Counted from the stretch's first letter, positions 8,810 through 18,887 are shown. The stretch is 64,000 nucleotides of DNA from Arthrobacter sp. Hiyo8 (GCA_001549895.1 AP014719.1:2666001-2730000), one strand, 5' to 3'. A program made the numbers and translations. The notes: generated by a model not told the origin, from the letters alone.

Positions 8810-9419
8810 CGGTCTGCCTTCCTCCAAGTCCACTTGGGGCCTGGATGCCATAAGGAAATTCTATGTAGGGACACACAATCCGTCTTTGTGTGACCTGTCT
8901 CTCAGCGACTAATTTGAGATCCACATCCCCATGGTGGCGTTTCCCAACCATTTACTGACAGTTCGTTGACTCCCCATCATCCGAATTGTCCCGATACCCA
9001 AATATAGACGCATTCGGGACGCTGCCTCACAAATCGATCGTCACGTAAAGAGCACCCTATGAGACTTTCGGGCACATCGCCCTCCGGCAACAGCGGCAGG
9101 TCCACCGCGCGCGCCGCCGCCCGCCGTCGTCGACCTTCACCACGGAGGACGACGACGGCGGCCCGGCAGCATGCCGTCTCCGCCACCAGCATGTGTGCCG
9201 TAGGTCATAACCGGGAGCTATCCCGTGATAGGGAATAGGTCTTTGTGCCCGAAGTTCGTGGGTGCGAGACTTCTATCACCAAAGAATTACCGACAGTTCC
9301 CGGATTGAAGAATTTTAGCTAAACACTTTCAATCGAAAAGGCGACTGAGTTTACCGGATATTCCAGCCGTTCGAGCGGAATTGCCGGACCCCAATGCAGA
9401 ACCACGGAAAGAGAACCAC
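8810..9419. other. 610-bp intergenic region between LysR gene and pxpA
   Basis: No convincing gene. A short ATG frame at 9059-9238 (59 codons, very Arg/Ala/Thr-rich) has no Shine-Dalgarno and looks like chance coding in a GC-rich stretch. The segment should hold the divergent promoters and LysR binding sites. A partial inverted repeat CTATCCC...GGGAATAG lies near 9219-9238, and an AT-rich stretch at 9290-9330 could be the pxp promoter. Confidence 0.5.
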
Positions 9420-10208
9420 GTGAACCCGACAATTGATCTTGTAGCGGATCTTGGAGAGGGATTCGGTGCCTACACCATAGGCAGCGACACCGATCTTCTG
9501 GAGATCGTTTCAAGTGCCAATATCGCTTGCGGGTTCCACGCGGGCGATCCGGACATCATGGACGCCACGGTCGCCGAATGCGTTCGCCGCGGAGTGGGAA
9601 TCGGAGCCCACCCGAGCTTCCCGGACCTGCGTGGTTTCGGCCGCCGGGACATGGGCCTGACTGCCAACGAAGTGCGTGCGGATGTGCTCTACCAACTGGG
9701 CGCCCTGAACGGCTTCGCTGCCTTCCACGGAACCAAGGTGACCCACATCGCGCCGCACGGCCGGCTGGGAAATCTCGTCGCCGTCCGGGCGGATTACGCG
9801 GAGGCCGTGGCTGAGGCCGCTGCCCGCGTGGACAACGAACTGATCGTGGTCGCGCAGGAGGGCGAGTTGGCCAAGGCGGCACGTTCCGCTGGCCTGGACG
9901 TGGCGATTGTGGGCATTGTCGATCGTGCCTACCAGGAAGACGGGACCCTGGTCCCGCGCAGCCAGCCCGGCGCCGTGCTGCACGATCCCTCGGCTATTGT
10001 CGAGCGAACCGTCCGCATGGTGTGCGAGGGCAAGATCCGATGCGCCAACGGCACTGACATCGACATCTCCGCGGACACCGTCCTGCTTCACGGGGACAAC
10101 CCCGGCGCCGTCGAGCTCGCCCGGCTGATTCGTTCGGAGCTCGTTTCGGCCGGCGTCCGTATTGCCCCGTTGACCGAAGTCATGGATGCCAAGAGGAAGG
10201 CGGCCTGA
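9420..10208 (+). CDS. pxpA: 5-oxoprolinase subunit A (LamB/YcsF family)
   Basis: Subunit A of the prokaryotic ATP-dependent 5-oxoprolinase PxpABC, which opens pyroglutamate to glutamate. Family marks: DLVADLGEGFGAY at the N-terminus, NIACGFHAGDP, GAHPSFPDLRGFGRR and the HGDNPGAVELA motif near the C-terminus. GTG 9420 is preceded by GGAAAGAGAACC; an upstream in-frame start at 9381 has no site. 262 residues, intact. The gene is followed by pxpB after one base and by pxpC, so the complete enzyme is encoded in order A-B-C. Confidence 0.92.
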   Translation: MNPTIDLVADLGEGFGAYTIGSDTDLLEIVSSANIACGFHAGDPDIMDATVAECVRRGVGIGAHPSFPDLRGFGRRDMGLTANEVRADVLYQLGALNGFAAFHGTKVTHIAPHGRLGNLVAVRADYAEAVAEAAARVDNELIVVAQEGELAKAARSAGLDVAIVGIVDRAYQEDGTLVPRSQPGAVLHDPSAIVERTVRMVCEGKIRCANGTDIDISADTVLLHGDNPGAVELARLIRSELVSAGVRIAPLTEVMDAKRKAA

Positions 10209-10209
10209 C

Positions 10210-10932
10210 ATGTCCGTTCTCATGGCGGCTCCCACCGAGATCTACGAATCAGGAGACTCCGCATTGCGCGTCGTCGCCCTTGCCGAAGCAAGCGAGGACA
10301 ACTGGCTCACGGTCCACCGTCTTGCCGACTGGCTGGAGAGCTGTGGCGCCGAGGGCCTTCACGGCGCGGTACCCACCTACGATTCCGTGCTGGTGGAATT
10401 CGACCCCGTCCTGGTGTCGGCCCGTCAGGTGCGCGCGTTCGTCAAGCTGGGGCTCCTCGAAATGGGCCGGTCCGCCGGCGCCGCAAAGGCACCCCGTGAA
10501 TTTGATGTTCCGGTGGTCTATGGCGGCGAATACGGTCCCGACCTGGAGAAAGTAGCCGAATACCAGGGCATCTCCACCGAGGAAGTCATCCGCGTCCACA
10601 CCGAGAAGACTTACACCGTCCGCTGCCTGGGTGCTCCTGCCGGCTCGCCCATGATGGATGGTCCCGCCTTCCCCAAGCCTGTGCCCCGCCTCAAGGATCC
10701 GCGGCTCAGCGTCCCGGCCGGGGCAGTGGCCGTGGCCGGACGCCAAGCCGTCATCGCTCCCGCGTCCGCACCGGGTGGTTGGTGCGTCATCGGTCAGACC
10801 CCTTTGACTGTCCTGAACATTCGCCGTGAACCACTTGTCCCTTACAAGCCAGGAGACATTCTCCGTTTCCGTCGCATCGAGGCCGGAGAGTTCGGCTCTT
10901 ACGTCGGCAAGGAACTGGAACCAAGGCCATGA
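10210..10932 (+). CDS. pxpB: 5-oxoprolinase subunit B (KipI family)
   Basis: Homologue of Bacillus KipI and of the N-terminal half of allophanate hydrolase subunit 1. Visible motifs are GDSALRV, the DVPVVYGGEYGPDL stretch that begins the cyclophilin-like domain, and GWCVIGQTPL near the C-terminus. 240 residues, intact. It begins one base after the pxpA stop and its last codons overlap the pxpC start (ATGA at 10929), so translation of the three subunits is coupled. In this context the role is PxpB rather than a sporulation-kinase inhibitor. Confidence 0.9.
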   Translation: MSVLMAAPTEIYESGDSALRVVALAEASEDNWLTVHRLADWLESCGAEGLHGAVPTYDSVLVEFDPVLVSARQVRAFVKLGLLEMGRSAGAAKAPREFDVPVVYGGEYGPDLEKVAEYQGISTEEVIRVHTEKTYTVRCLGAPAGSPMMDGPAFPKPVPRLKDPRLSVPAGAVAVAGRQAVIAPASAPGGWCVIGQTPLTVLNIRREPLVPYKPGDILRFRRIEAGEFGSYVGKELEPRP

Positions 10933-11940
10933 GCGGGCACATCCTCATCCAGCAACCCGGTAACGCCGTGGTCACAGACCTTGGCCGGTTCCGCGGACCC
11001 GCTTTGGGCTTCCGGTCAACGGCGCCCTGGACCAGTACTCGGCCCGGGCCGCCAACATCCTTGCCGGCAACGCGGACAACGATCCCCTGGTGGAGATCAC
11101 GGCCCTCGACTTCAGGATGAAAGCGCAGTCCGACATCCTGATCGCAGTCACGGGGGCTCCGTTGACCCTCACCGTCGGAGGGCGTCCGTGCAGCCAGTGG
11201 GAACCGGTTTCGGTCCGTGCTGGCGAGACGGTGGCCGTCCGGGGAATCAACCGGGGCCTCCGTGCCTACCTGGCCGTCCACGGTTCCGTGGAGGCGCCGA
11301 CGCTGCTGGGTAGTTGTGCCCGGACACCGTTGTGGGCTTCGGCCTGCAGCTCAAGGAAGGAACCACCCTCCTGACCCGCCGCAGCGTGGGCCCTGTTCGC
11401 CAACCGTACTTCGACCTTCCGCTCTTCCGGCTTGGTCTTGAACGGCCGGACATGGGGCAGGAACTGATGGTCGATGTGACTGACGGTCCGGATGTCGCCG
11501 AGTTTGGCGATTCCGCCGAGCTGCTCTTCACCTCGGAATACGCCGTAAGTGGCCGGAGCAATCACATCGGCCTGAGGCTCGGGGGTGAACTTCCGGAAAG
11601 AACCTCGAGTGGCGAAGTGCTTTCACGCGGGGTACCGGTGGGCGCCGTCGAGGTTCCTTCCCGGGAAGAGTTGCTGGTACTGCACCGGGGACGCGGCGTC
11701 ACCGCCGGATATCCAGTCCTCGCCGTGGTCACCAGCAATGGCCTGGACGTCCTTGCCCAAGCCCGCCCGGGCGACAAGGTCCGCTTCAGGAAAACAACAG
11801 TGGCGGAGGCAACTTCCGCCCACCGGCGCTCGCGGGCGCAGCTTGAAACCCTCCGCGAATCCGTCAACACAGTCTTCGGACTACTTGGCATTGGATGCCG
11901 ACCCCAGTGGCAGGACCTCCCGGTTGCGGCATGCAGCTAA
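10929..11940 (+). CDS. pxpC: 5-oxoprolinase subunit C (KipA family), two frameshifts
   Basis: Biotin-dependent carboxyltransferase-like subunit that completes PxpABC. Recognisable parts are ILIQQPGN and the VNGALDQYSARAANILAGN block, AVTGAPLTLTVGG, RGLRAYLAVHG, and YAVSGRSNHIGLRL. The frame breaks twice, at a C near 11009 and at the CCC of 11319-11321; adding one C at each gives 337 residues ending at 11940. It overlaps the end of pxpB by 4 bases. Downstream, after 57 bases, lies an MHS-type transporter that may import 5-oxoproline or a related acid. Confidence 0.88.
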
Positions 11941-11997
11941 AAACCTGTCGTCAAAACCTATAGGCGTTGCTACGCTCAACATCAAGAAGGAAATGTC

Positions 11998-13334
11998 ATG
12001 ACCGCTAACACCAACGCTGCACAAGTGCAGCATGAACGGCTCACAGGCCGTCAAACGCGCAAGGTTGTCACCGCAGGCTGCGTTGGCATCTTCGTGGAAC
12101 TTTATGACAACGGCATCTTCGCGTTTATGGCCGGAACACTTGCCTTGGTGTTCCTCGCCCCGGTAACCCGGACAACGCCTTGTTGTTCGTCTTCGCCGGC
12201 TACGCCGTCTCGTTCTTCGTCCGGCCCCTCGGCGCGGTTGTTTGCGGCTACCTGGGCGACCGGATCGGCAGGCAAAAGCTACTGGTCTTCGTCATTCTGC
12301 TGATCAGCGTCGCCACAGCCGGTATCGGAATCCTGCCCACGTACGCGGCCATCGGCATTGCGGCTCCCATCCTGCTCGTCCTACTGCGGCTCCTGCAGGG
12401 CTTCTCGGTCGGCGGCGAAGCCGCCGGCGCCATGACCTTCCTCGCTGAACATGCCCCGAGGGCAAGCGCGGCATCATCACTTCCTACGCGCAGATCGCTT
12501 CGTTCGCAGCCCTCCTCACCGGCACCCTTGTGGCGTTCTCCATGTCTCCGTGGCTCACCCAGGCCGCGATCGACGGCGGTGGCTTCGGCTCCTTCGCATG
12601 GCGCATTCCTTTCCTGGTCGCCATTCCCATGGGCGTCATCGGCTGGTACATCCGCAAGGCCATCGCGGACACCCCCAACTTCACCAAGCTCAAGGAAGAA
12701 GGCGGCCTTTCCAAGAACCCGCTCAAGGAAGCCTTCCAGTCCGCTGAGCACCGCCGGGCCATGGTTCTTGCCCTCTTCATCCCGCTCATGAACGGCTCCG
12801 GCTACTACGTCCTGTTCTCCTACATGCCTACGTTCCTCAAAGGCAAGCAGCTCAACTTCACCATCGGCGAGGCACTGTTCATCACCGCCTGCAGCCTGGT
12901 TGTCATCTGCATCGCCATTCCTTTCATGGGTGCCCTCTCCGACCGCATCGGCCGCAAGAAAGTCATCGCCGGCTCCGCCATCGCCATGACCATCCTGGGC
13001 ATTCCGTCCTACGCCCTCATCGCAACGGGAAACATGGGCCTGGCTATCCTTGGCGCCTCGATCATGGCCATCGTCTTCGCCGGCCACACGGCCGTCATCC
13101 ACATCCTGATCGTTGAGCTGTTCCCACCCGGGTTCGCTACTCCGCCTACGGCCTCGGCTACAACATCTCCTCCGCGCTCTTCGGCGGAACCGCTCCGTTG
13201 CTGATGACCTGGCTTATCAGCAGCACCGGCAACATCTACATGCCGGCCTTCTACGCAGTGATCACGGCACTCGGCACGCTCGCAGCCGTGAGCACGGTCA
13301 AGGACCGGGCACACGAACCCTGCGCGACGCCTAG
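11998..13334 (+). CDS. MFS transporter, metabolite:H+ symporter (MHS) type, four frameshifts
   Basis: Twelve-helix major facilitator protein. The N-terminal region has [14 protein letters not shown] and the loop motif GDRIGRQK between helices 2 and 3; [17 protein letters not shown] is typical of the ProP/CitA-like MHS subfamily; a second [11 protein letters not shown] marks the half-repeat. Runs at 12158-12161, 12454-12457, 13123-13125 and 13318-13320 each need one extra C, after which the protein is 446 residues. AAGGAAATGTC precedes the ATG. Such transporters carry small organic acids. The pxp genes upstream and the SDR downstream suggest a shared catabolic unit. Confidence 0.88.
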
Positions 13335-13391
13335 GCGCCGCTGACCTCCGGGCACAGTTCGTGCCTTCCATTTCCACTCTTTGGAGAACCG

Positions 13392-14141
13392 ATGTCTTTT
13401 TCCGACTACACCACCGCCCTCGTCACCGGAGCGTCAACCGGTATGGGTGCCGCGATCACGGAGCGCCTGGCCAAAAGGGGCCTGACCGTTCACGCCGTGG
13501 CCCGCAACGAGGAACGCCTCAGCGAACTGGCCGATCGTACGGGTGCCATCCCGCACGTAGTTGACCTGACCGACACAGCTGCCCTGACCGCCGTCGTGAG
13601 CGAGCTGAAGGTCGACGTCCTGGTCAACTGCGCCGGAGTTTCCCGGCCCGGGAACCTCCTGGACTCGTCCGAGCAGGACATCGACGAGCTCATCGACGTC
13701 AACCTTCGCGGCCTGCTTCAGCTCACGCGGCTGGTCCTGCCGGGCATGGTGGAGCGCGACCTTGGCCACGTCATCAACATCAGCTCGATCGCAGGCGTCT
13801 ACAACTTCTATGGCCACACGGTGTACCACGCCACGAAAGCCGCCGTGCACCAGATCTCCCGCCAGCTCAGGAACGATACGGTCGGCAAGCGCATCCGCGT
13901 GACCGAGATCTGCCCGGGGCGTGTGGAAACCGAGATCTTCGGCCGGAACATGGGCGGCACGCCTGAAGCCATGGAAGAAGCATGGAAGACGTACTACGAA
14001 GGCTACGAGTCGTTGACCACTGACGACATCGTCAACGCGCTCGATTACGCCATCGAAACCCCGCGCCACGTCAATGTGGGCATGCTGGAACTTATGCCGA
14101 CGTTCCAGGTCCCCGGTGGTCTCACCTTCGACAGGCGCTGA
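13392..14141 (+). CDS. Short-chain dehydrogenase/reductase
   Basis: Classical SDR of 249 residues, intact. The NAD(P) motif TGASTGMG is at residues 12-19, NCAG at 79-82, the catalytic Ser at 131-132 and Tyr145/Lys149 in YHATK. Arg39 after the second strand hints at NADP. CTTTGGAGAACCG precedes the ATG. The sequence is closest in appearance to YdfG/serine 3-dehydrogenase-like enzymes that oxidise 3-hydroxy acids, but the substrate cannot be fixed. It is the last gene of the run starting at pxpA and is followed by a perfect hairpin. Confidence 0.85.
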   Translation: MSFSDYTTALVTGASTGMGAAITERLAKRGLTVHAVARNEERLSELADRTGAIPHVVDLTDTAALTAVVSELKVDVLVNCAGVSRPGNLLDSSEQDIDELIDVNLRGLLQLTRLVLPGMVERDLGHVINISSIAGVYNFYGHTVYHATKAAVHQISRQLRNDTVGKRIRVTEICPGRVETEIFGRNMGGTPEAMEEAWKTYYEGYESLTTDDIVNALDYAIETPRHVNVGMLELMPTFQVPGGLTFDRR

Positions 14142-14221
14142 CCCCCGCCTCCCTTGAGGCGCCGCGCCCGTCTGGGCGCCCCGAAGTTCCAGTGACATCA
14201 CTCCCGTTGCTGGAAATACAA

Positions 14222-14252
14222 GCTGGCGGCCGCGAATTTCGCGGCCGCCAGC
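14222..14252. terminator. Perfect bidirectional terminator hairpin
   Basis: Fifteen-base arms GCTGGCGGCCGCGAA and exact complement around one central T. It lies between the convergent SDR and thioesterase genes and can serve both. Confidence 0.75.
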
Positions 14253-14318
14253 ACCCGTTTCCGGGGAAAGGAGCTTTGGTGCGGGCCCGCCGCTTAGGGA
14301 GGGCCCGACGTCGGGCGC

Positions 14319-14753
14319 TCAGTCCTCGTGGAGGGCTTGCGTCAGATGGTGTGTCGGGATGCGGTCACGGTCATAGGTGATTTCCGTGTAGCCGTGCGGT
14401 TCCGGGCGGCCGTCGTGGCCGAGATTGACGAACACGATTTCCTCGATGGTCAGGATGCTGTCGCGGGTGATCATGTTGCGCACCTCCGCGCGCATGGTCA
14501 GAGACGTCCGGCCGAAACGGACCGCCGTCAGGCCCATCTCCACCAGATCGCCTTGGACGGCCGAGCTGACAAAGTTGATCTCGGAGATGTACTTGGTGAC
14601 GGCGCGGCCGTTTCCAAGCTGGAGGATTGCGTAGATTGCCGCTTCCTCGTCGATCCATTTCAGCAGGCTTCCACCGAACAGCGTGCCGTTGGCGTTGAGG
14701 TCCTCCGGGCGTATCCACTTGCGCGTCCGGAACGTGATGTCAGCCTTTTCCAT
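14319..14753 (-). CDS. Acyl-CoA thioesterase, hotdog fold (YciA/BACH type)
   Basis: 144-residue hotdog-fold protein, intact. The N-terminal RPEDLNANGTLFGGSLLKWIDE contains the asparagine-glycine-x-leucine-phenylalanine-glycine-glycine pattern and catalytic Asp of YciA-type acyl-CoA thioesterases; FVSSAVQGDLVEM follows in the second strand region. It would hydrolyse acyl-CoA esters in the cytoplasm. The gene is monocistronic, convergent with the SDR and divergent from the CtaG-like gene. Chain-length preference is not readable. Confidence 0.85.
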   Translation of the reverse strand: MEKADITFRTRKWIRPEDLNANGTLFGGSLLKWIDEEAAIYAILQLGNGRAVTKYISEINFVSSAVQGDLVEMGLTAVRFGRTSLTMRAEVRNMITRDSILTIEEIVFVNLGHDGRPEPHGYTEITYDRDRIPTHHLTQALHED

Positions 14754-14911
14754 AATGCGAGATTAGCCGAGGCCGGGCGCCTGCGTCTCCTGCGGCGTGC
14801 CATGCTTGGCGCGACTCCGTAACATGGATACGGTGCACCCGGTTCAGGGCACAACACGACACGCCGATTCGCGCACCATGCGGTACACCGGGAACGCGCT
14901 GGAGGAACACC

Positions 14912-14989
14912 ATGAAGATCGACAAAACCCGCCGTAGCGCCTGGCTGAGCGCCTGGCTGAGCGCCCGGCCTTCCGGCTTGGAACACTGA
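14912..14989 (+). CDS. Candidate 25-residue leader ORF
   Basis: A very short frame (MKIDKTRRSA...PSGLEH) with an unusually strong Shine-Dalgarno, GGAGGAACACC directly before the ATG. Its stop is two bases before the ATG of the CtaG-like gene, which itself lacks a good site, so translation of the two could be coupled. A perfect tandem duplication of GCCTGGCTGAGC (14939-14962) gives it a repeated AWLS. It may be a leader peptide, or the true N-terminus of the next gene if a base is missing; neither is shown. Confidence 0.4.
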   Translation: MKIDKTRRSAWLSAWLSARPSGLEH

Positions 14990-14991
14990 CC

Positions 14992-15884
14992 ATGCCACCG
15001 TTGGACGCTGTATTGGGCGCCTGGTCCATGAACTGGCCTGCCCTGGTCATTCTTATTGCCGCAGTCGCCCTGTATTCAAAGGGCCTGATTGCTGCCAAGC
15101 GCCGTGATATCCGCTGGCCCCTGTGGAACTCCTTTGCCTTCTTCGCCCTTGGCCTGGGGAGCTTCGCGGCACTGAGCTTTGGATTCCCGGGAACCTACAG
15201 CCACGACCTGAGGTGGGCATTCACCCTCAAAGTGACGTCCTATCTGTTTGTGGTCCGCTGTTGGTTGGCCTGGGCAAGCCGTTAACCCTTGCCAGGCAGA
15301 CCCTTGGCCCCGCGGGTGCGGCGAGGGTGGAAGCTGTGCTCGGGCACCGGCTCGTTCGCATGCTCAGCAACACGCTCGTGGCGGCGCTTCTGGGGCTCGC
15401 AATGTTCACAGTGTTCCTGACCCCGTTTTTCTACGTGCTGCGGACCAACCCCGCGGCCGACGTCATCCTGACGTTGCTCGTGCCCGTCATGGGCCTCCTC
15501 ATGACCGTACCGATCATGGAAGACGGCGCAGGACGCACCTCATCGCTCATTGTGGTCGAGTTCATCTTTGTATTCATTGAGCTGCTTGCCGACGCGGTGC
15601 CCGGGGTCCTGATGCGGCTCAGCCCGGAAATTCTCGACGGCGCCACGTCAGTTTTGGTCAATCAGCCAGGCTGGTTCCCCTCACCCTTGCGCGACCAGCA
15701 ACTCGCGGGAGACCTGATGTGGTTCCTCGCAGAGATTGTGGATCTTCCCCTCATCATCCTGATGTTTGTCCGCTTCTCCCGGAGCGACAAACACGAGGCC
15801 AAGAGCTTCGACGACCTGAGCGACGAAGAAATCGAAGCCCTGAATCGGGCACATCTGGGCCAAGGCGGACGCAGCCTGGATTGA
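14992..15884 (+). CDS. CtaG-like (caa3-type cytochrome oxidase assembly) membrane protein, frameshifted
   Basis: Polytopic membrane protein of about 297 residues after adding one C at 15255-15256. Helices are visible at PALVILIAAVALYS, FAFFALGLGSFAAL, SYLFVVPLLVGLG, LVAALLGLAMFTVFL, DVILTLLVPVMGLLMTVP and LIVVEFIFVFIELLA. The pattern FTLKVTSYLFVVPLLVGLGKP and the loop following it resemble the caa3_CtaG family, whose members help insert copper into cytochrome oxidase or act as copper/oxidase-linked membrane proteins. The cytoplasmic tail ends in an acidic FDDLSDEEIEAL. Family assignment is by appearance only. Confidence 0.6.
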
Positions 15885-15917
15885 TCCGGTCCCGTCCTTT
15901 GGCCATCCCCCTGTGCC

Positions 15918-16419
15918 TCACGCCATTGCAGTGTGCGATGCGCTGTGCGAATCGATCGGCTTGGCGTAGCACTGCGAGTGGGTGACACCGATGTAGGGCC
16001 GAAATTTGGCACCGCAGCGAAGCCGGCGCTTTCGTAGAAGCTGCGGCCGTCCGATTGGGCCGAACCCGCTTCCGCGGTGATCATGCTGAAACCGTGGGCA
16101 TGTGCCTGCGCCTCCAACGCGGCAAGGATTGAACTCGCCACTCCTGAGCCCCTGGCGTACGGGACGACGTATAGCCGCTTGATTTCGGCCGTCTCGGCAT
16201 CCAGGATCCTTAGCCCTCCGCAACCCAGGGCTGGCCGGAACACTTTTCGTAGGCTACAACGAAGACGGCGGTATCTGCTTCCGACGGCGCGGGTCCGGGC
16301 TCGTGGTCCGAGTTGCCGAAACGTGCGTCCAGTTCCGCTTGCTGCGCTGCGCGGAGGTCCGCACCCACCGGGTTTGCCCAGGTGACCTGTCTGATGTTGA
16401 GCCGCGGATTTGTCTGCAT
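15918..16419 (-). CDS. GNAT-family N-acetyltransferase, two frameshifts
   Basis: Acetyl-CoA-dependent acetyltransferase of about 167 residues. The acetyl-CoA loop is IKRLYVVPYARGSGVASSIL, with ALEAQAHAHGFSMITAEAG following and a SFYESAGF motif near the end. ATG 16419 has AAAGAGG upstream. Two repairs are needed: plus-strand CCC at 16224-16226 and GGG at 15996-15998 each lack one base; the repaired tail reads PYIGVTHSQCYAKPI before the stop at 15918. Substrate unknown. It converges with the CtaG-like gene. Confidence 0.8.
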
Positions 16420-16542
16420 CGGAACCTCTTTCGCCGAAGGGGGTTATGCCTATCAAGCCTAAGAAGCGGGGTTACCGCGGTGTTTCCTCCGCGTAAGCGT
16501 CCGGAGAAATACCGGTGAGGCGGAACTGACCCCAACCGGCCC

Positions 16543-17202
16543 CTATTCGACGGCGTCGCCGGTGGGATCCTCGACCGTCCGGTCGGCCACGGCAAGTCCG
16601 CCTACGGGGCTTTGGTCCCAGTGCAGCAGCCGCCACCCGGTCTCCGGATCGCCTTCGAGCACCACGATTCCGGTGTTCTGCAGTTGGTGGGTGGCGGCGA
16701 ACTCACGGCCAACATCCACAGCACGGCGGCCTGCCCAACAGCGGATCGCGGCACCATGGCTGACCACGACGGCGGTTTCGTCGCCCGACGCTGCCACTTT
16801 GGCAATGGCAGCGTCGTAGCGGGCGAAGAACTCGTGTCCATCACCAGCTCCCGGCATGCGGACGTCGAGTTCCCCGTCGGTCCAGTCGAAAACGGTGCTC
16901 ATGTACCGGTGGTGCGACTCGTGGTCGGTGAGTTTCTCCAGGGCCCCGGCCTCAATCTCCTGCAGGCCGTCCAATACAGTGGCCTCGAGTCCGAGGGCTT
17001 TTGCAAGCGGGGCGGCGGTCAGCTGGGTGCGGACCAGCGTGGATGCATAGATGGCCGTGATGTCTTCGTTGGCGAGGGACTCCGGGAGCGCAGCGGCCTG
17101 GCGTTCGCCAAGTTCAGTCAGTCCCGGACCGGGAAACGCCGTGTCCAACTGCCCCAAGACGTTTCCAGGGGTCTGCCCGTGGCGGATAAGCAAGAGCCTC
17201 AT
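16543..17202 (-). CDS. Histidine phosphatase (phosphoglycerate mutase-like)
   Basis: 219-residue histidine phosphatase, intact. The active-site motif LIRHGQTPGN starts at residue 5; the second catalytic histidine is in VVVSHGAAIRCW. EIEAGALEKL supplies the usual glutamate. The start MRLLLIRHG at 17202 is chosen over an upstream extension because AAGGAATTG precedes it and the extension lies antisense to other coding sequence. It sits 50 bases downstream of purB on the same strand and could be cotranscribed. The family covers phosphoglycerate mutases, cobalamin phosphatases and broad-specificity phosphatases; the substrate is open. Confidence 0.85.
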   Translation of the reverse strand: MRLLLIRHGQTPGNVLGQLDTAFPGPGLTELGERQAAALPESLANEDITAIYASTLVRTQLTAAPLAKALGLEATVLDGLQEIEAGALEKLTDHESHHRYMSTVFDWTDGELDVRMPGAGDGHEFFARYDAAIAKVAASGDETAVVVSHGAAIRCWAGRRAVDVGREFAATHQLQNTGIVVLEGDPETGWRLLHWDQSPVGGLAVADRTVEDPTGDAVE

Positions 17203-17252
17203 GCTGACACAATTCCTTACGTCGATTCGGAAACGCAGGGCCCATGTGGCCG

Positions 17253-18695
17253 CTACTTCAGGTGGTCCACCAACTGGTCCGCGATGCCCGTGTACTTGCC
17301 TGGAGTAAGCGCCAGGAGGCGTGCCTCGGCTTCGGGAGACAATCCCAGGCTCGAGACGAACTCCTGCATGCGGACGGCATCGACGCGCTGGCCGCGGGTG
17401 AGATCCTTGAGCCGCTCGTACGGGTTTTCCATTCCAGCGACCCCGGCGATGGCCTCGGCGCGCATGACCATCTGGATCGCTTCGCCCAGGACTTCCCAGT
17501 TGGTGTCGAGGTCGGCCGCCAGTACGTCCTCGGCAACGTCCAGGGCCTTCAGCCCCTTGGCGACATTCGAGATCGCAAGGAGCGAGTGTCCGAATGCGAC
17601 GCCGATGTTGCGTTGCGAGGAAGAGTCGGTCAGGTCTCGCTGCCAGCGGGAGGTAACCAGCGTGGCGCCCAGGGTGTCCAACAGGCCGTTGGAAATCTCC
17701 AGGTTGGCCTCGGCATTTTCGAAGCGGATCGGGTTGACCTTGTGCGGCATGGTGGAGGAGCCGGTGGCGCCTGCTACCGGGATCTGGCGGAAGTAGCCAA
17801 TCGAGATGTAGCTCCAGATATCCGTGCAGACGTTGTGCAGGATGCGGTTGAAGCGGGCGACGTCCGCGTAGAGCTCGGCCTGCCAGTCGTGGCTCTCGAT
17901 CTGGGTGGTCAGCGGGTTCCACGTCAGCCCCAGTCCCTCAACGAAGGACTGCGCTACGGCCTGCCAATCGGCGCCGGGAACGGAAGCGACATGCGCAGCA
18001 TACGTGCCGGTAGCGCCGTTGATCTTGCCCAGGTACTGGGTCTTGGAAACGCGGTCCAGCTGGCGGCTCAGGCGATGCGTGATGACGGCCAGTTCCTTGC
18101 CGAGGGTAGTGGGAGTGGCCGGCTGGCCATGGGTGCGGGAAAGCATCGGGACGGCGCGGTTCTCCTCGGCCATTGCCTCGATCTGCTTCACCAAGGCGCG
18201 GGCTGCAGGGAGCCAGACATCTTCCACTGCGCCCTTGACGCCCAGGGCGTAGGAAAGGTTGTTGATGTCTTCCGATGTGCAGCCGAAGTGCACCATCGCG
18301 GTCAGCTTCTCGATACCGATCGCCGGGAGGCGGCGGCCGATGTAGTACTCGACTGCCTTGACGTCGTGGACCGTGACGGCTTCGATTTCAGCGAGTTCCG
18401 TGACCGAAGCGGCGTCGAACTCGGTGACGATGGCGCGCAGCTTCTCCTGCTGCTCGGCGGTGAGGGGCCCGGCGCCGGGAAGTACGTTGTTGCTGGTCAG
18501 GTGGATGAGCCACTCGACCTCGACGGCAACGCGGTCGCGGTTCAGCGCGGCCTCGGACAAGTAGTCGACCAGGGGAGCGACGGCGGACTGGTACCGGCCG
18601 TCCAGCGGGCCCAGGGCGATCGGCTCCGGCGACGCGGCGAGGGCCAGGCGTCCAGAGGGCGTACGGGTAACAGCGGCGGCGACGGTTTCAGGCAT
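17253..18695 (-). CDS. purB: Adenylosuccinate lyase
   Basis: 480-residue enzyme of purine biosynthesis that releases fumarate from SAICAR and from adenylosuccinate. The fumarase/ASL signature GSSTMPHKVNP lies around residues 312-322; TSEDINN, RTHGQPATP with the catalytic histidine, and QRDLTDSSSQRN are all present. The gene is intact. The length and N-terminus (GPLDGRYQSAVAPL) match the E. coli-type PurB. It is divergent from the WXG100-like gene and followed by the histidine phosphatase. Confidence 0.95.
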   Translation of the reverse strand: MPETVAAAVTRTPSGRLALAASPEPIALGPLDGRYQSAVAPLVDYLSEAALNRDRVAVEVEWLIHLTSNNVLPGAGPLTAEQQEKLRAIVTEFDAASVTELAEIEAVTVHDVKAVEYYIGRRLPAIGIEKLTAMVHFGCTSEDINNLSYALGVKGAVEDVWLPAARALVKQIEAMAEENRAVPMLSRTHGQPATPTTLGKELAVITHRLSRQLDRVSKTQYLGKINGATGTYAAHVASVPGADWQAVAQSFVEGLGLTWNPLTTQIESHDWQAELYADVARFNRILHNVCTDIWSYISIGYFRQIPVAGATGSSTMPHKVNPIRFENAEANLEISNGLLDTLGATLVTSRWQRDLTDSSSQRNIGVAFGHSLLAISNVAKGLKALDVAEDVLAADLDTNWEVLGEAIQMVMRAEAIAGVAGMENPYERLKDLTRGQRVDAVRMQEFVSSLGLSPEAEARLLALTPGKYTGIADQLVDHLK

Positions 18696-18887
18696 GGGGC
18701 AATTCTTTCATGAACTCGGCTCGCGCCCTTAAGCCGGACTTCTCTATGTGAATAACGTCGCAGCTTGCCCTCCCCGACCACGTTTCCTACAGGTTATCCA
18801 CATAGCCCATCACGGCGGTTCCGAGCTGTCGGGGCACAACGTAGCGTCGGTGCCACAACATCAATGGACACGGAGGAGGGCAACGTC

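Noticed and set aside
9059..9238. 59-codon Arg-rich ORF in the LysR-pxpA spacer
   Set aside because: No Shine-Dalgarno, low-complexity composition and no resemblance to any family; kept only as part of the intergenic description.
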